A stretch of 64,000 nucleotides of DNA from NCBI RefSeq assembly GCF_008329945.1, contig NZ_CP035807.1:2170001-2234000 (forward strand), read 5' to 3'. Below are positions 41,668 through 50,396 of the stretch, piece after piece. The position numbers were made by a program, and so were the translations under genes. Positions within the stretch are counted from its first letter, which is position 1. Each line of letters opens with the position of its first letter. The notes beneath the pieces were generated by a model. That model saw only the letters and a list, made by a program, of their open reading frames with translations. It had not been told where the DNA came from and made no database searches. The stretch comes from Thiospirochaeta perfilievii (lineage in GTDB: Bacteria > Spirochaetota > Spirochaetia > DSM-2461).

Positions 41668-41673
41668 TAAAGT

Positions 41674-41779
41674 AGACGGAGAGTTAGTTCTCTAGATAAT
41701 AAATGTGAGAGTTTTCAGACAACATTGAATGCTCAACTGAAAACATTTCTAAAGCCGGCCAGTATAACCGGCTTTTTTT
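41674..41779 (+). ncRNA. Candidate small RNA of about 105 nt, unknown family
   Basis: The stretch between tRNA-Leu and rlmN has no open reading frame of note but contains, in order on the plus strand, a promoter, a small AGAG/CTCT hairpin (41680-41693), a perfect 8-bp stem GTTTTCAG/CTGAAAAC (41711-41718 and 41737-41744) around an 18-nt loop, and a GC-rich terminator with a T run. This is the layout of a free-standing sRNA. It does not match 6S, tmRNA, SRP or RNase P RNA in size or motifs. The neighbour on the right is transcribed toward it, so the terminator is not explained by an upstream gene on the plus strand. Confidence 0.55.
41751..41779 (+). terminator. Strong terminator (small RNA; also serves rlmN side)
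   Basis: AAAGCCGG (41751-41758) pairs with CCGGCTTT (41768-41775) around a 9-nt loop and runs into seven T. It touches the rlmN stop codon, so it may also stop that transcript from the other side, but the long T run is only on the plus strand. Confidence 0.8.
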
Positions 41780-42602
41780 AATTAATAACTCCTAGCTGTC
41801 CACAAGCCCCAGCAATTTCTTGTCCTTTACCATGTCTAATGGTTACTTTTAAGCCTAAGTTATAGAGAAAACTTGAAAACTTCTCCACATTTTCCATTGT
41901 AGGTTCTTGAAAGTTTTTACCTGGAACATAGTTATATGGAATTAAATTTATTATAACATCCAGACCCTCTAGAAAGTCCCTAATCTCTATTGCCTCGTTA
42001 AGGGACTCATTTATACCCTGGAAGTTTATTATTTCGATTATCAACCGTTTATTTGTTTTTTGTTGGTACTGTTTAAGGCTCTCTTTTATTTCGGAGAGTT
42101 TAGGTGTATTGGGCATAAGTTTATATCTTAGATCTTGGTTTGCTGTAATTAAGGAGAAGGCTAATCCTGGGAAAGGAGGGTTTTTTAGAAGTTTGTCCAT
42201 ACCAGTTATTGCACCGCTAGTAGATATTGTAATTCTCCTTAGAAAAATATTGTATGTTTTAGGGTTTGTAAATGTTTTTATCGAAGTTAGAACATTGTCA
42301 ATATTGTGCAGAGGTTCACCCATTCCCATATAAACTATGTTGGTTATATCCCTTTGGAAAACGTCTTTAAGTGCTTCAAACTGCCAAATAATCTCTGAAC
42401 TAGTAAGATTTCTTTTTAGTCCCATAGTTGCAGTTTGGCAAAATTGACAATTTTGAGCACAACCTACCTGACAACTTAAACATGCTGTAACTCTATCTGA
42501 TTGATCGATAAGTAGGACGCTTTCAATAATTGAGTTATCATCTAATTTAATTGCAATTTTTCCTGTATTATCAATTGCTCTAAGGGTTTTTATTACTTTC
42601 AT
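41778..42602 (-). CDS. rlmN: RlmN-family radical SAM rRNA/tRNA methyltransferase, short form
   Basis: RlmN methylates C2 of A2503 in 23S rRNA and A37 in some tRNAs. The radical SAM motif is CQVGCAQNCQFC (CxxxCxxC inside it) followed by TATMGLKRNLTSSEI; the C-terminal catalytic Cys lies in IAGACGQLGV, and the earlier conserved Cys is in TACLSCQVGC. At about 274 residues it lacks the N-terminal helical domain of about 85 residues that contacts the RNA in E. coli RlmN. I start at the ATG ending at 42600; a TTG at 42608 is possible, and neither has a ribosome site. It lies 12 nt after the chemoreceptor stop in the same direction. A second full-length RlmN may exist elsewhere. Confidence 0.85.
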   Translation of the reverse strand: MKVIKTLRAIDNTGKIAIKLDDNSIIESVLLIDQSDRVTACLSCQVGCAQNCQFCQTATMGLKRNLTSSEIIWQFEALKDVFQRDITNIVYMGMGEPLHNIDNVLTSIKTFTNPKTYNIFLRRITISTSGAITGMDKLLKNPPFPGLAFSLITANQDLRYKLMPNTPKLSEIKESLKQYQQKTNKRLIIEIINFQGINESLNEAIEIRDFLEGLDVIINLIPYNYVPGKNFQEPTMENVEKFSSFLYNLGLKVTIRHGKGQEIAGACGQLGVIN

Positions 42603-42614
42603 TGCCAAATATTA

Positions 42615-44759
42615 TTAGTTTACAGTAAATTGATCCATACTCTTACTTAGTTTATTAACAAGATTGTTATTTGTTATTTCTTTTGTAGTTAACTCTTGTA
42701 GTTTGGAGCCAATTTGAGTAACTGCATTAGACATTATATTTGCAGAATCTGTAACATCTATAATTATTTTGTATACTGCCTCTTCTTCATCTTGCATTTT
42801 ATTATTCATAGTATTTAATTCCGAAACTGTAGAATCAACAGTGTAGCTATTTGTTTTAAGGACAGACATAGCCTCAAGAATTTCATTGGAACCTTGATTT
42901 TGTTCTGTCATAGCGCTTTTTATTTGGTCTTGGTTTTGAGCAACAGCTTCAATTTTATCAGTTATATCTGTAAATGTTTTTTCAGTCTCAGTTGAACTTT
43001 GAACTGCAGCTGATATTGCTACTATTATATTTCCTAGGTTCTCAGTTATCCCTTTAGACTGTGAAGCTGTTGATTCAGAAAGCTTTCTTATTTCATCAGC
43101 TACAACAGCAAAACCTTTACCAGCATCACCTGCATGGGCAGCTTCTATTGCAGCATTCATAGATAATAAACTTGTTCTATCTGCTATGTCAGCAATTAAT
43201 GCATTTGCACTTTTAAGAGAATTAGAAAGTTCAAAAACAGTGTTTATTTTGTGGGTAACCTGATTTATTTGTTCTTTTCCTTTTATTCCAGAAGTCGATA
43301 AGTTTTCAACAATGCCTGCAGTTCTTTCAACACTTGTAGTTACTGTTCTAATATTCGCTATCATTTGTTCAACAGCTGCAGATGATTCCTCTACAGCTGT
43401 CATTTGCTCTTCAACAGCACCTGATAGCTTATTGGTATATGATACTACCTGATCCATCTCTTCTTTTAATGAAATAACACTGTTTTTCTCTTTATCTAAA
43501 CTAAGTTCAACACTACCTAGGGATGTGTTTACATTGTCGTTGGAACTGTTAACTTCTGTTATTATAGTTTTTAACTGATTACTGAATTCAACAAAATTTA
43601 TTCCTGTTTCTTTTATATCTGATATAAGAAGAGCTAGGCTTGATATGTAGCTATTAAAGGCATTTGATAACTTACCTATATCATCATTTATATCCTCTTC
43701 TAATAAATGAGTTAAATCTCCACCACCAGCACTCATGGCTTCAAGTCTATGGGTAACCTTGTTAATTCTTTTAATAATATAGCTTGTAATGAATATTGAT
43801 AATAAAAATATAAACAGTGTTGTAACGGAAATACCAATTATACTTCCGTTTCTTGTTGCAGTTAAGTTGTTAATAATTTTAATATTACTCTCTGCTATAT
43901 ATTTTGATTCAATACTAATCATCTCTTGTATTTGGGATATAATCCTAGTTCCATCACTCCAAACTTTTGTACTATCTAAATTATACTCTCCAAACTTATA
44001 ATTACTGTTTATTCTATTATGTACTTCTTTTAAAAATCTTAATTCATTAGATTCTAATAAACTAGTTCTAACCTTTTTGGAATTATCTGTTAATAATATG
44101 CTACTACTTTTAAGACTTAAAGCTATTGTATTAAAGTCAGAATAAATTATATCCACTACATCAGTAGGTATTGCCTCGTTTTTTTTAATAACTGAAGATG
44201 CATAACCTCTAAATCTTCCTGCAGATTCTTGAATTTCAATTAATGCATTTAAGCCTGTCAATCTTTTTCCTATACCTCCAGCAGTTTTTTCACTAACGGC
44301 GGTTAAATTAAGCTTAATTAATATATTAATAATTGTTGTATAATTTTCCATTACAGCAAAGGCTGTAATGCTTTTATTATCAACCTGTGTTCTTAAACTC
44401 TTAATTGTTTTGGTTAAAGATTCATATTCATCTTTACCTTTATTATATAAAGTACTTATATAAAGAGCATCATTGGTTTCTATATAGCTCTTATCTACGT
44501 TACTTCTTGCTTCGGTGATTTTACTCTTATTATTGTCACCATTTATGTAGTTCGAAGATAAACCTCTTTCTATTTGTATATTTGTCATTAAATTAGCTAT
44601 GGAGAAAACTAAACTAGAATTAATTGTTTGCTTTGAAGCAGTATCAATTTCACTGTTGAGTCCATTGACCTGTGTCAATACATTAAAAAGAAAGCCCATA
44701 AATGGTATTAATGCTAATATTACTAAACTTTACTTGAATGATAATTTTATTTTTTTCAT
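42615..44759 (-). CDS. Methyl-accepting chemotaxis protein with NIT sensor domain; in-frame stop at codon 10
   Basis: A chemoreceptor of about 700 residues. The sensor region contains the NIT (nitrate/nitrite-sensing) signature [15 protein letters not shown]; then come membrane helix 2 (about residues 290-312), a HAMP domain and the signalling hairpin [31 protein letters not shown], landmark only. The natural start seems to be the ATG at 44757-44759: it gives MKKIKLSFK, then TAA (44730-44732), then [18 protein letters not shown], a complete first membrane helix in the same frame. A single T-to-A change in a TTA codon would explain it. The next ATG (44699) would cut the helix in half and has no ribosome site, so the gene is probably damaged. 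Confidence 0.85.
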
Positions 44760-44765
44760 AGAATT

Positions 44766-44795
44766 ATTATACATACATTATCTGTTATATATCAA
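44766..44795 (-). promoter_or_regulatory. Promoter of the chemoreceptor gene, predicted leaderless
   Basis: Minus strand TTGATA (44790-44795), 18-nt spacer, perfect TATAAT (44766-44771), then 6 nt to the ATG at 44759. It independently supports 44759 as the original start codon. Confidence 0.55.
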
Positions 44796-44820
44796 TTAAA
44801 TTTAGTAGTATCAATTAAAT
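44790..44820. repeat. 12-bp direct repeat before mnmD
   Basis: TATCAATTAAAT occurs at 44790-44801 and 44809-44820, 19 bp apart. The first copy covers the chemoreceptor -35 box and the second ends at the mnmD start codon, so it could be an operator or simply a small duplication. Confidence 0.5.
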
Positions 44821-45495
44821 ATGGAAGAAAAATTAATTAATGAATATTTTGATGACTGTTATTTTTCAGATGAAAGCGGATATTTAGAGTCAGAATATGT
44901 TTTTATAAATGGAAATAACCTAGAAAGTAGATTGAATGAAGAGTTAAGTATTGGTGAAACGGGTTTTGGTACAGGGTTAAATCTCCTTGTCTTAGAAGAG
45001 TTCCTCGAAGGGAAATTGGTTGCTGATAAAACTGTTAAATTTACAACTGTTGAGAAGTATATAATAGAAGTTGATGTTGTTAAAAAAGCTTTAAGCAGTC
45101 TAGCAAATATCTCAGAAGAATCACTTAGTCGTCATTTAAACCTGTATGAAGAGATTTGTGCCAACAAAAAAAACGGGTGGAATTCGATATCGGTTGATAG
45201 ATCATGGGGGAGGTTAGAGTTTAACCTGTTTTATGGTGATATTATGGATTGTTTTGAAAATTATCCCATTAAAAATAATTGTTGGTTTTTTGATGGTCAT
45301 AGTCCGGATAAAAACCCAGAAATGTGGAGTGTTGAACTGTTTAAAAATGTTTCTAAACAGACAAAAAAAGGTGGAACATTTGCAACTTTTACAGCTGCTG
45401 GAGTAGTAAAAAGAGCTCTTAGAGATGCAGGGTTTACAGTAAAAAGAAAAAAAGGATTTGGTAGAAAAAGACATATGATTACCGGCTTCTTTTAA
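44821..45495 (+). CDS. mnmD: MnmD, tRNA 5-aminomethyl-2-thiouridine methyltransferase (MnmC N-terminal domain alone)
   Basis: A 224-residue SAM-dependent methyltransferase corresponding to the first domain of MnmC. It shows FDDCYFSDESGYLESEYVFINGN, landmark only, then IGETGFGTGLNLL (SAM site), WFFDGHSPDKNPEMW and TFTAAGVVKRAL with GFGRKRHM at the end, all diagnostic. It makes the final methyl transfer of mnm5s2U at the tRNA wobble base. No FAD domain is attached; stand-alone MnmD occurs in many bacteria. The ATG has no clear ribosome site. Confidence 0.92.
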   Translation: MEEKLINEYFDDCYFSDESGYLESEYVFINGNNLESRLNEELSIGETGFGTGLNLLVLEEFLEGKLVADKTVKFTTVEKYIIEVDVVKKALSSLANISEESLSRHLNLYEEICANKKNGWNSISVDRSWGRLEFNLFYGDIMDCFENYPIKNNCWFFDGHSPDKNPEMWSVELFKNVSKQTKKGGTFATFTAAGVVKRALRDAGFTVKRKKGFGRKRHMITGFF

Positions 45496-45517
45496 TTCAT
45501 TAATAAAGTTTAAAAGA

Positions 45518-45545
45518 TTGACAAATATAGGTATGAATATATAAT
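45518..45545 (+). promoter_or_regulatory. Promoter of rny-ymdB-tlyA
   Basis: Perfect TTGACA (45518-45523), 16-nt spacer, perfect TATAAT (45540-45545). A leader of about 38 nt precedes the rny ATG, which has GGAGGGA upstream. It is the best consensus promoter of the window. Confidence 0.7.
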
Positions 45546-45589
45546 GATGAATACTAAATATTAGAATAAAATTACATGGAGGGAGTCAT

Positions 45590-47122
45590 ATGCCATATTG
45601 GGTTATGATTTTAAGTTGTTCCCTCGTTGGTGTGTTAATTGGTTGGCTATTAAGATTAGCCTATGCAAAATATCAATTGTCATCTTCTGAGCAAAGGGCT
45701 ATTAGATTAAAGCAAGACGCAAAGATTGAAGCTGAAAGACAAAAAAACGAGTATTTACTTGAGGGTAAAGACCAACTTCATCGCGAACGGAAACAACAAG
45801 ATAAAGAGATTAGAGAAAGACAAAAAGAGTTACAAAAGTATGAAAAGAGAATACAAACTAAGGAAGATTCATTAGAAAAAAAACTTTCAGACATTGAAAC
45901 TCAACAGAAAACGATTACCTCAAAGGAAGTTGAACTTAATGAGAAATCCAATAACATTACTAAGTTAGAGGATGAATTAAAACTTGAACTAGAGAAGGTT
46001 TCTGGTCTTACAAGGGAAGAGGCAAAGAGAATTATTGTTGAAAGAGTTGAAAATGATGCAAAGCATGATGCTCAAGCTCTTGTTAACAAGATTGAACAGG
46101 AAGCTAAGGATACTGCTGAGAAAAAAGCTAGAGAAATTCTTGTTTCTACAATTCAAAGAATTGCTACTGATGTAACAAGTGATGTAACGGTAACTTCTGT
46201 TAGTCTACCTAGTGATGAGATGAAAGGTCGAATTATTGGTAGAGAAGGTAGAAACATTAGAACTTTAGAGACATTAACTGGAGTTGATATTATTATAGAT
46301 GATACACCAGAAGCTGTTGTTATCTCATGTTTTGATCCAATTAGAAAAGTTATTGCTAAAAAGTCATTAGAGAGACTTATCTCCGATGGAAGAATACATC
46401 CTGCAAGAATTGAAGAAGTTGTTCAAAAAGTAGCTGCTGAGATTAACCAAATTATAATTGAAGAGGGTGAAAAACTTCTATTTGATCTAGGTGTACACAA
46501 TATTCCTAGAGAGGGTGTTAAAGCCCTAGGTAGATTATACTTTAGAACAAGTTATGGACAAAATATTCTTGACCACTCTAAAGAAGTTGCTGTATTAGCA
46601 GGAATGATAGCTGCTGAAGTTGGTGCTGATAGAGAACTTGCTAAACGTGGTGCACTTCTTCACGATATTGGTAAGGGATTAGAGACCGATGGAGAGGGTA
46701 ACCATGCTGAGTTAGGTGCAGAGTTCTGTAAACGAATGGGAGAAAAACCACTTGTTGTAAATGCAGTTGCTGCCCACCATAATGATGTAGAGTTTGGATC
46801 TTTAGAGGCTATAATAGTACAACTTGCCGATGCAATTTCTGCTTCTAGACCTGGTGCTAGACGGGAGAGTTTAGATAACTATATTAAACGTTTAGAGAAC
46901 CTTGAAAGAATTGCAGAGAGCTTTACAGGTGTTGAGAAGTGTTTTGCTATACAAGCTGGACGTGAGCTTAGAATATTAGTTAACAGTGATACTGTAACTG
47001 ATAAGGATGCTCTACCACTAGCTAAAGAGATAGCTAAACAGATTGAAACAGAATTAACATACCCTGGAAGAATTAGGGTTGCAATAATAAGAGAGACTAG
47101 AGCAATAGAATATGCCAGATAG
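45590..47122 (+). CDS. rny: Ribonuclease Y
   Basis: Membrane-anchored endoribonuclease that starts mRNA decay. The 510 residues run: N-terminal membrane helix (about 4-22), a long coiled coil (about 35-190), a KH domain (about 205-265, with MKGRIIGREGRNIRTLE) and an HD domain (about 325-420, HSKEVAVLAG and LLHDIGKG), then the RNase Y tail ending AIEYAR. All parts are present and in family order. The start ATG has a strong SD. It overlaps ymdB by 11 nt; rny followed by ymdB is a widely conserved pairing. Confidence 0.96.
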   Translation: MPYWVMILSCSLVGVLIGWLLRLAYAKYQLSSSEQRAIRLKQDAKIEAERQKNEYLLEGKDQLHRERKQQDKEIRERQKELQKYEKRIQTKEDSLEKKLSDIETQQKTITSKEVELNEKSNNITKLEDELKLELEKVSGLTREEAKRIIVERVENDAKHDAQALVNKIEQEAKDTAEKKAREILVSTIQRIATDVTSDVTVTSVSLPSDEMKGRIIGREGRNIRTLETLTGVDIIIDDTPEAVVISCFDPIRKVIAKKSLERLISDGRIHPARIEEVVQKVAAEINQIIIEEGEKLLFDLGVHNIPREGVKALGRLYFRTSYGQNILDHSKEVAVLAGMIAAEVGADRELAKRGALLHDIGKGLETDGEGNHAELGAEFCKRMGEKPLVVNAVAAHHNDVEFGSLEAIIVQLADAISASRPGARRESLDNYIKRLENLERIAESFTGVEKCFAIQAGRELRILVNSDTVTDKDALPLAKEIAKQIETELTYPGRIRVAIIRETRAIEYAR

Positions 47123-47927
47123 TAAAAAGGTTGAGAACTCTTTTAGAGTTCTCATGCTAGGAGACATAATTGGTCACCCGGGCATGAGAGCTCTTTTTTC
47201 TTCTTTAAAGAGATTAAAAAAAGAACAAAAAAGTGATTTTGTTATAATTAATGGTGAAAACGCTGCAGATGGCTTTGGGCTACTTCCTAATCAGGTAGAT
47301 GAGATTTTTAGTTACGGAGCGGATGTTATTACCAGTGGTAACCATATATGGCAGAAAGAGGAGTTATATCCCCTTTTAGATAACAAAGAGAGACTTCTAA
47401 GACCTTCTAACTATCCTAACGGTGTTCCAGGCCATGGAGACTGTGTTGTTGAGTTGAAAGGTATTAAATTAGCAGTATTAAACCTACAAGGTAGGGTTAG
47501 AATGTCTGTTAATAGTGAGTGTCCTTTTAAACAGGGACTAAAAGATATTAAACGACTAAGATCAATTACAAAAAATATTGTTGTGGATTTCCATGCTGAG
47601 GATGTTACCGAAAAAGAAGCTCTAGCTGAGTATTTTAATGGTAAGGTTAGTGCTGTTGTTGGAACCCATACCCATATCCAAACTGCAGATGAGAGAATCC
47701 TTGATGGTGGAACTGCCTATATCTCTGATATTGGAATGACAGGCCCAATGAATGGTATTATAGGTTCAGACCCGGACGCTGCAATAAAAAGAACATTTAA
47801 CTCTATTCCATATAAAACATCTATCCTTGATGAAGATGCTGTAATTAATGGGGTTTTAATTGAGATAGATGCTAGTAATGGAAAGGCTGTTTCTATAGAG
47901 AGAGTATCCTACGATACTGGACTTTAA
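47112..47927 (+). CDS. ymdB: YmdB-type metallophosphoesterase
   Basis: A 271-residue calcineurin-like phosphoesterase of the YmdB/TIGR00282 family. Metal ligands are readable in MLGDIIGHPG, NGENAADGFG, TSGNHIWQ, FHAEDVTEKEA and VGTHTHIQT. In Bacillus the homologue hydrolyses 2',3'-cyclic nucleotides and affects biofilm and motility choice. It overlaps the rny gene by 11 nt and abuts tlyA by 1 nt, so the three genes are co-translated; its product may act on the cyclic-phosphate ends left by RNase action, though that is inference. Confidence 0.92.
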   Translation: MPDSKKVENSFRVLMLGDIIGHPGMRALFSSLKRLKKEQKSDFVIINGENAADGFGLLPNQVDEIFSYGADVITSGNHIWQKEELYPLLDNKERLLRPSNYPNGVPGHGDCVVELKGIKLAVLNLQGRVRMSVNSECPFKQGLKDIKRLRSITKNIVVDFHAEDVTEKEALAEYFNGKVSAVVGTHTHIQTADERILDGGTAYISDIGMTGPMNGIIGSDPDAAIKRTFNSIPYKTSILDEDAVINGVLIEIDASNGKAVSIERVSYDTGL

Positions 47928-48697
47928 TGGCTAAAAAAAATTTACTACATGTTTTAAAAGATCGTTACCCAGATATAGAAGAGAAGCAACTCTATGCATA
48001 TATTATGTGTGGAGAAGTTATCTGTAATGGTGGTAGAATTAAAAATCCAAAAGAGAAGATAAAAACAGATAGTGAGATAACCATTAAAGGGATGAAGTAT
48101 GTCTCTAGGGGTGGTTATAAACTTGAGAGTGGTTTAGACTCTTTTAATTACAGTGTAACTGACCTAATTGTTGTAGATGCAGGTTGTTCCACAGGGGGGT
48201 TTACAGACTGTCTCTTACAGCGTGGAGCTAAAAAGGTCTACTCTATAGATGTTGGGAGCAATCAACTTGCCTGGTCTCTTGTTAATGATCCAAGAGTTTC
48301 TCCTATGGAAAAAACTAATATTATGTCCATTGACAAATTAGACCCAAAACCCCACTTTGCAGTGGCGGACCTATCCTTTAGATCTGTGTTAGCCCCAGCA
48401 AGAAAACTTTTTAACCTTATTTCTGGAGATGAGATTTTAGTCCTGGTTAAACCCCAGTTTGAATGGGAAGACCCTGATAAGGACTTTGATGGAGTTGTAA
48501 GGGAAGGGGAGACTATTATATCAATATGTTTAAACCTAATAGATAAACTAGAAGAGGACTCTATCTATGTTAAAGGTGTAACCCTATCCCAAACTAAGGG
48601 GCGTAAGGGTAACCAAGAGCTTCTTTTTCTTTTAACTACAAACAGAGAGGATAAAATCAACGATATTGGACATGTTATATCATTGATGTTTGTATAA
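47927..48697 (+). CDS. tlyA: TlyA-family S4/FtsJ rRNA 2'-O-methyltransferase
   Basis: A 256-residue protein with an N-terminal S4 RNA-binding domain (about 5-60) and an FtsJ-like methyltransferase (about 60-250). The SAM site is VVDAGCSTGGFTDCLLQ, and LVKPQFEWE matches the conserved K-P-F/E part of the K-D-K-E centre. TlyA methylates 16S and 23S rRNA riboses and is the target-site partner of capreomycin; old annotations call it haemolysin. It starts on the last base of the ymdB stop (TAATG). Its 3' end overlaps the convergent prepilin peptidase gene by 23 bp. Confidence 0.92.
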   Translation: MAKKNLLHVLKDRYPDIEEKQLYAYIMCGEVICNGGRIKNPKEKIKTDSEITIKGMKYVSRGGYKLESGLDSFNYSVTDLIVVDAGCSTGGFTDCLLQRGAKKVYSIDVGSNQLAWSLVNDPRVSPMEKTNIMSIDKLDPKPHFAVADLSFRSVLAPARKLFNLISGDEILVLVKPQFEWEDPDKDFDGVVREGETIISICLNLIDKLEEDSIYVKGVTLSQTKGRKGNQELLFLLTTNREDKINDIGHVISLMFV

Positions 48698-49085
48698 TAA
48701 GACCTAGGGCTAGAAATGGAATAAATGGTATTTTTGTATACCTTTTAATTATCTTTGAAAGATATAGAATTACTGTAATAAATATTGCAGAGATTGAGCA
48801 GTATATAATTGAGTATAACCAAAACTTATATCCAAAATAGATAGCAGTAATAGAGGTATACTTTATATCTCCCATTCCAATGTTACCTCTACTACCTATA
48901 TAGAGTAAAAAGAAGGTTAAAAAAGCTATAGCCCCACTAATTAAAGACAACTTTAAATCACCAATTAAAATTTTATCTATTAAGACAAAAATAAACAAAA
49001 CTAGAAGTATTTTATTAGGAACCTTTTTATATCTTAAATCATAGTAGATTAGGTAGAGAGAGGTTAATAGAATTATATAAATCAT
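48675..49085 (-). CDS. Prepilin peptidase (A24 family, catalytic domain only)
   Basis: A 136-residue membrane aspartyl protease. The two catalytic Asp are in YYDLRYKKVPN (about residue 16) and GNIGMGDIKY, the GxGD motif (about residue 73). Only the A24 domain is present; the N-terminal methylase domain of PilD/GspO is missing, as in archaeal and TadV-like enzymes. It is the last gene of the type II secretion operon, so it should process the pseudopilins encoded upstream. The start overlaps the GspK-like stop by 4 nt. Confidence 0.88.
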   Translation of the reverse strand: MIYIILLTSLYLIYYDLRYKKVPNKILLVLFIFVLIDKILIGDLKLSLISGAIAFLTFFLLYIGSRGNIGMGDIKYTSITAIYFGYKFWLYSIIYCSISAIFITVILYLSKIIKRYTKIPFIPFLALGLIIQTSMI

Positions 49086-49936
49086 ACTAACTCCCTATAA
49101 ATAGAGATTAACCTATATTTATTCTCTGACTCAATCCACCTAAGTATCAATGTAGTTTTAAATGATTGCTTTTTATCTAATATAGTCACACCCCAAAATG
49201 TTGTTTTATTCCCTAGGTAGTGTTTTTGACTCTCTTTACTTAGACTTTTAACAGCTTCTAATAGGGATTTATCCAGATACAACTCATTCCAAAAGGGTTG
49301 AATAGTCACCCTATTTAGTAGAACATCCCCATAAATGGATATGACCCTTTTAAACTCCCTACTATCTATAGGCTTTTTACTCTTCCTTCTATTCTGAATA
49401 TACAACTTTAGACTATTAGCCTTTGATTTATTATCTGATAATTGAAAATATAATAACTCTAACATAGTATCCGACATACTGTTTATATTTGGTAGACTGT
49501 ATGTTGTAAATAGTGTTTCTAACTCTATATCATCCTTAAAAAAGTCCCTATATGTCTCCATATCTGTTGTAAAACCAACACTATTCCTATACTCCTCTAG
49601 ATCGACCCATGAAAATCCCTGCTTTAAAAGTTTATTAAACTGCCTGTTTTTAAATATGGTGAAATCAACAAAGTTAAGATCAATTTTTGATGATAGATCT
49701 ACAAACTCTATTGTGACTTGGTTATTAATTATAGTTTCTATTTTTTTATATACATCTAAGTTTTTATTAAGGTAGTCTATAACTTCTTTTACGTTATCTA
49801 TACTACTATTTAATATCTCTAACTTATCAATTGATTTATCTATTGACCTATTTAAAATAGATACTGAGTAGGCTGCTCCTATGGCTAAAATTCCCACTGT
49901 TATTGAGAACATAAAAGCCTTAATCGAGTTGGACAA
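49082..49936 (-). CDS. gspK: GspK-like minor pseudopilin
   Basis: A 284-residue protein with an N-terminal hydrophobic helix (about 7-28) and a large soluble domain, as for the tip pseudopilin GspK. The body shows the GspK pattern: SSKIDLNFVDF, the segment with Leu-Asn-Val-Asn equivalents, and LPNINSMSDTMLELL, which corresponds to the helix-hairpin region of GspK. The typical prepilin cleavage motif is not obvious, which is also common for GspK. The TTG start (49934-49936) lies inside the preceding gene by 17 nt. The name rests on position and general pattern, so confidence is moderate. Confidence 0.72.
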   Translation of the reverse strand: MSNSIKAFMFSITVGILAIGAAYSVSILNRSIDKSIDKLEILNSSIDNVKEVIDYLNKNLDVYKKIETIINNQVTIEFVDLSSKIDLNFVDFTIFKNRQFNKLLKQGFSWVDLEEYRNSVGFTTDMETYRDFFKDDIELETLFTTYSLPNINSMSDTMLELLYFQLSDNKSKANSLKLYIQNRRKSKKPIDSREFKRVISIYGDVLLNRVTIQPFWNELYLDKSLLEAVKSLSKESQKHYLGNKTTFWGVTILDKKQSFKTTLILRWIESENKYRLISIYRELV

Positions 49937-50396
49937 TAATAACTCCTAATGGAAATTTAAACTCTATATTATCCTGGGTATATAGAATAAAACCATCTTT
50001 AAAATCTATATCTCCTGTTAGGTTTTTAGATGAGTATAGAGCCTTTTTTTCAGATTCAACTATTATTCCTTCCACTCCTGTTGTGATAATTAAGGTATTA
50101 TTCTTTAAACCATTGTAGTAGTTAAGTGTTAATATTCCCCCTTCTAGTGTGTAGTTATATTGTGATAAAAACCAGGGCTGTTTGACTCTACTTGCCTCTT
50201 CTTTTAATAGAAGTTTAAGATGTAATAGATCATTTTTAACAATCAGTTTATCTACGCTACTACTGGTAAAGGATTGGATAGTAGAGCTATTTATATAGAT
50301 AATTGTGGATAATAACCCAAGGATTAGAATGGTTATAAATGTTTCAATAAAGGTATAACCATCATCCTTAAAAAAGATCTTGAATAGACTCTTCAT
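49920..50396 (-). CDS. Pseudopilin, GspJ-like
   Basis: A 158-residue pseudopilin. The leader ends with DDG, then YTFIETFITILILGLLSTIIY, cited as the N-terminal helix: cleavage after Gly with Glu at mature position 5 fits class III signal peptides. The rest is a beta-rich domain (YYNGLKNNTLIITTG). Position between GspG, a small pseudopilin and GspK suggests GspJ, but GspI or GspH cannot be excluded. The ATG overlaps the 54-residue gene by 29 nt. It needs the A24 peptidase encoded downstream. Confidence 0.82.
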   Translation of the reverse strand: MKSLFKIFFKDDGYTFIETFITILILGLLSTIIYINSSTIQSFTSSSVDKLIVKNDLLHLKLLLKEEASRVKQPWFLSQYNYTLEGGILTLNYYNGLKNNTLIITTGVEGIIVESEKKALYSSKNLTGDIDFKDGFILYTQDNIEFKFPLGVIIVQLD

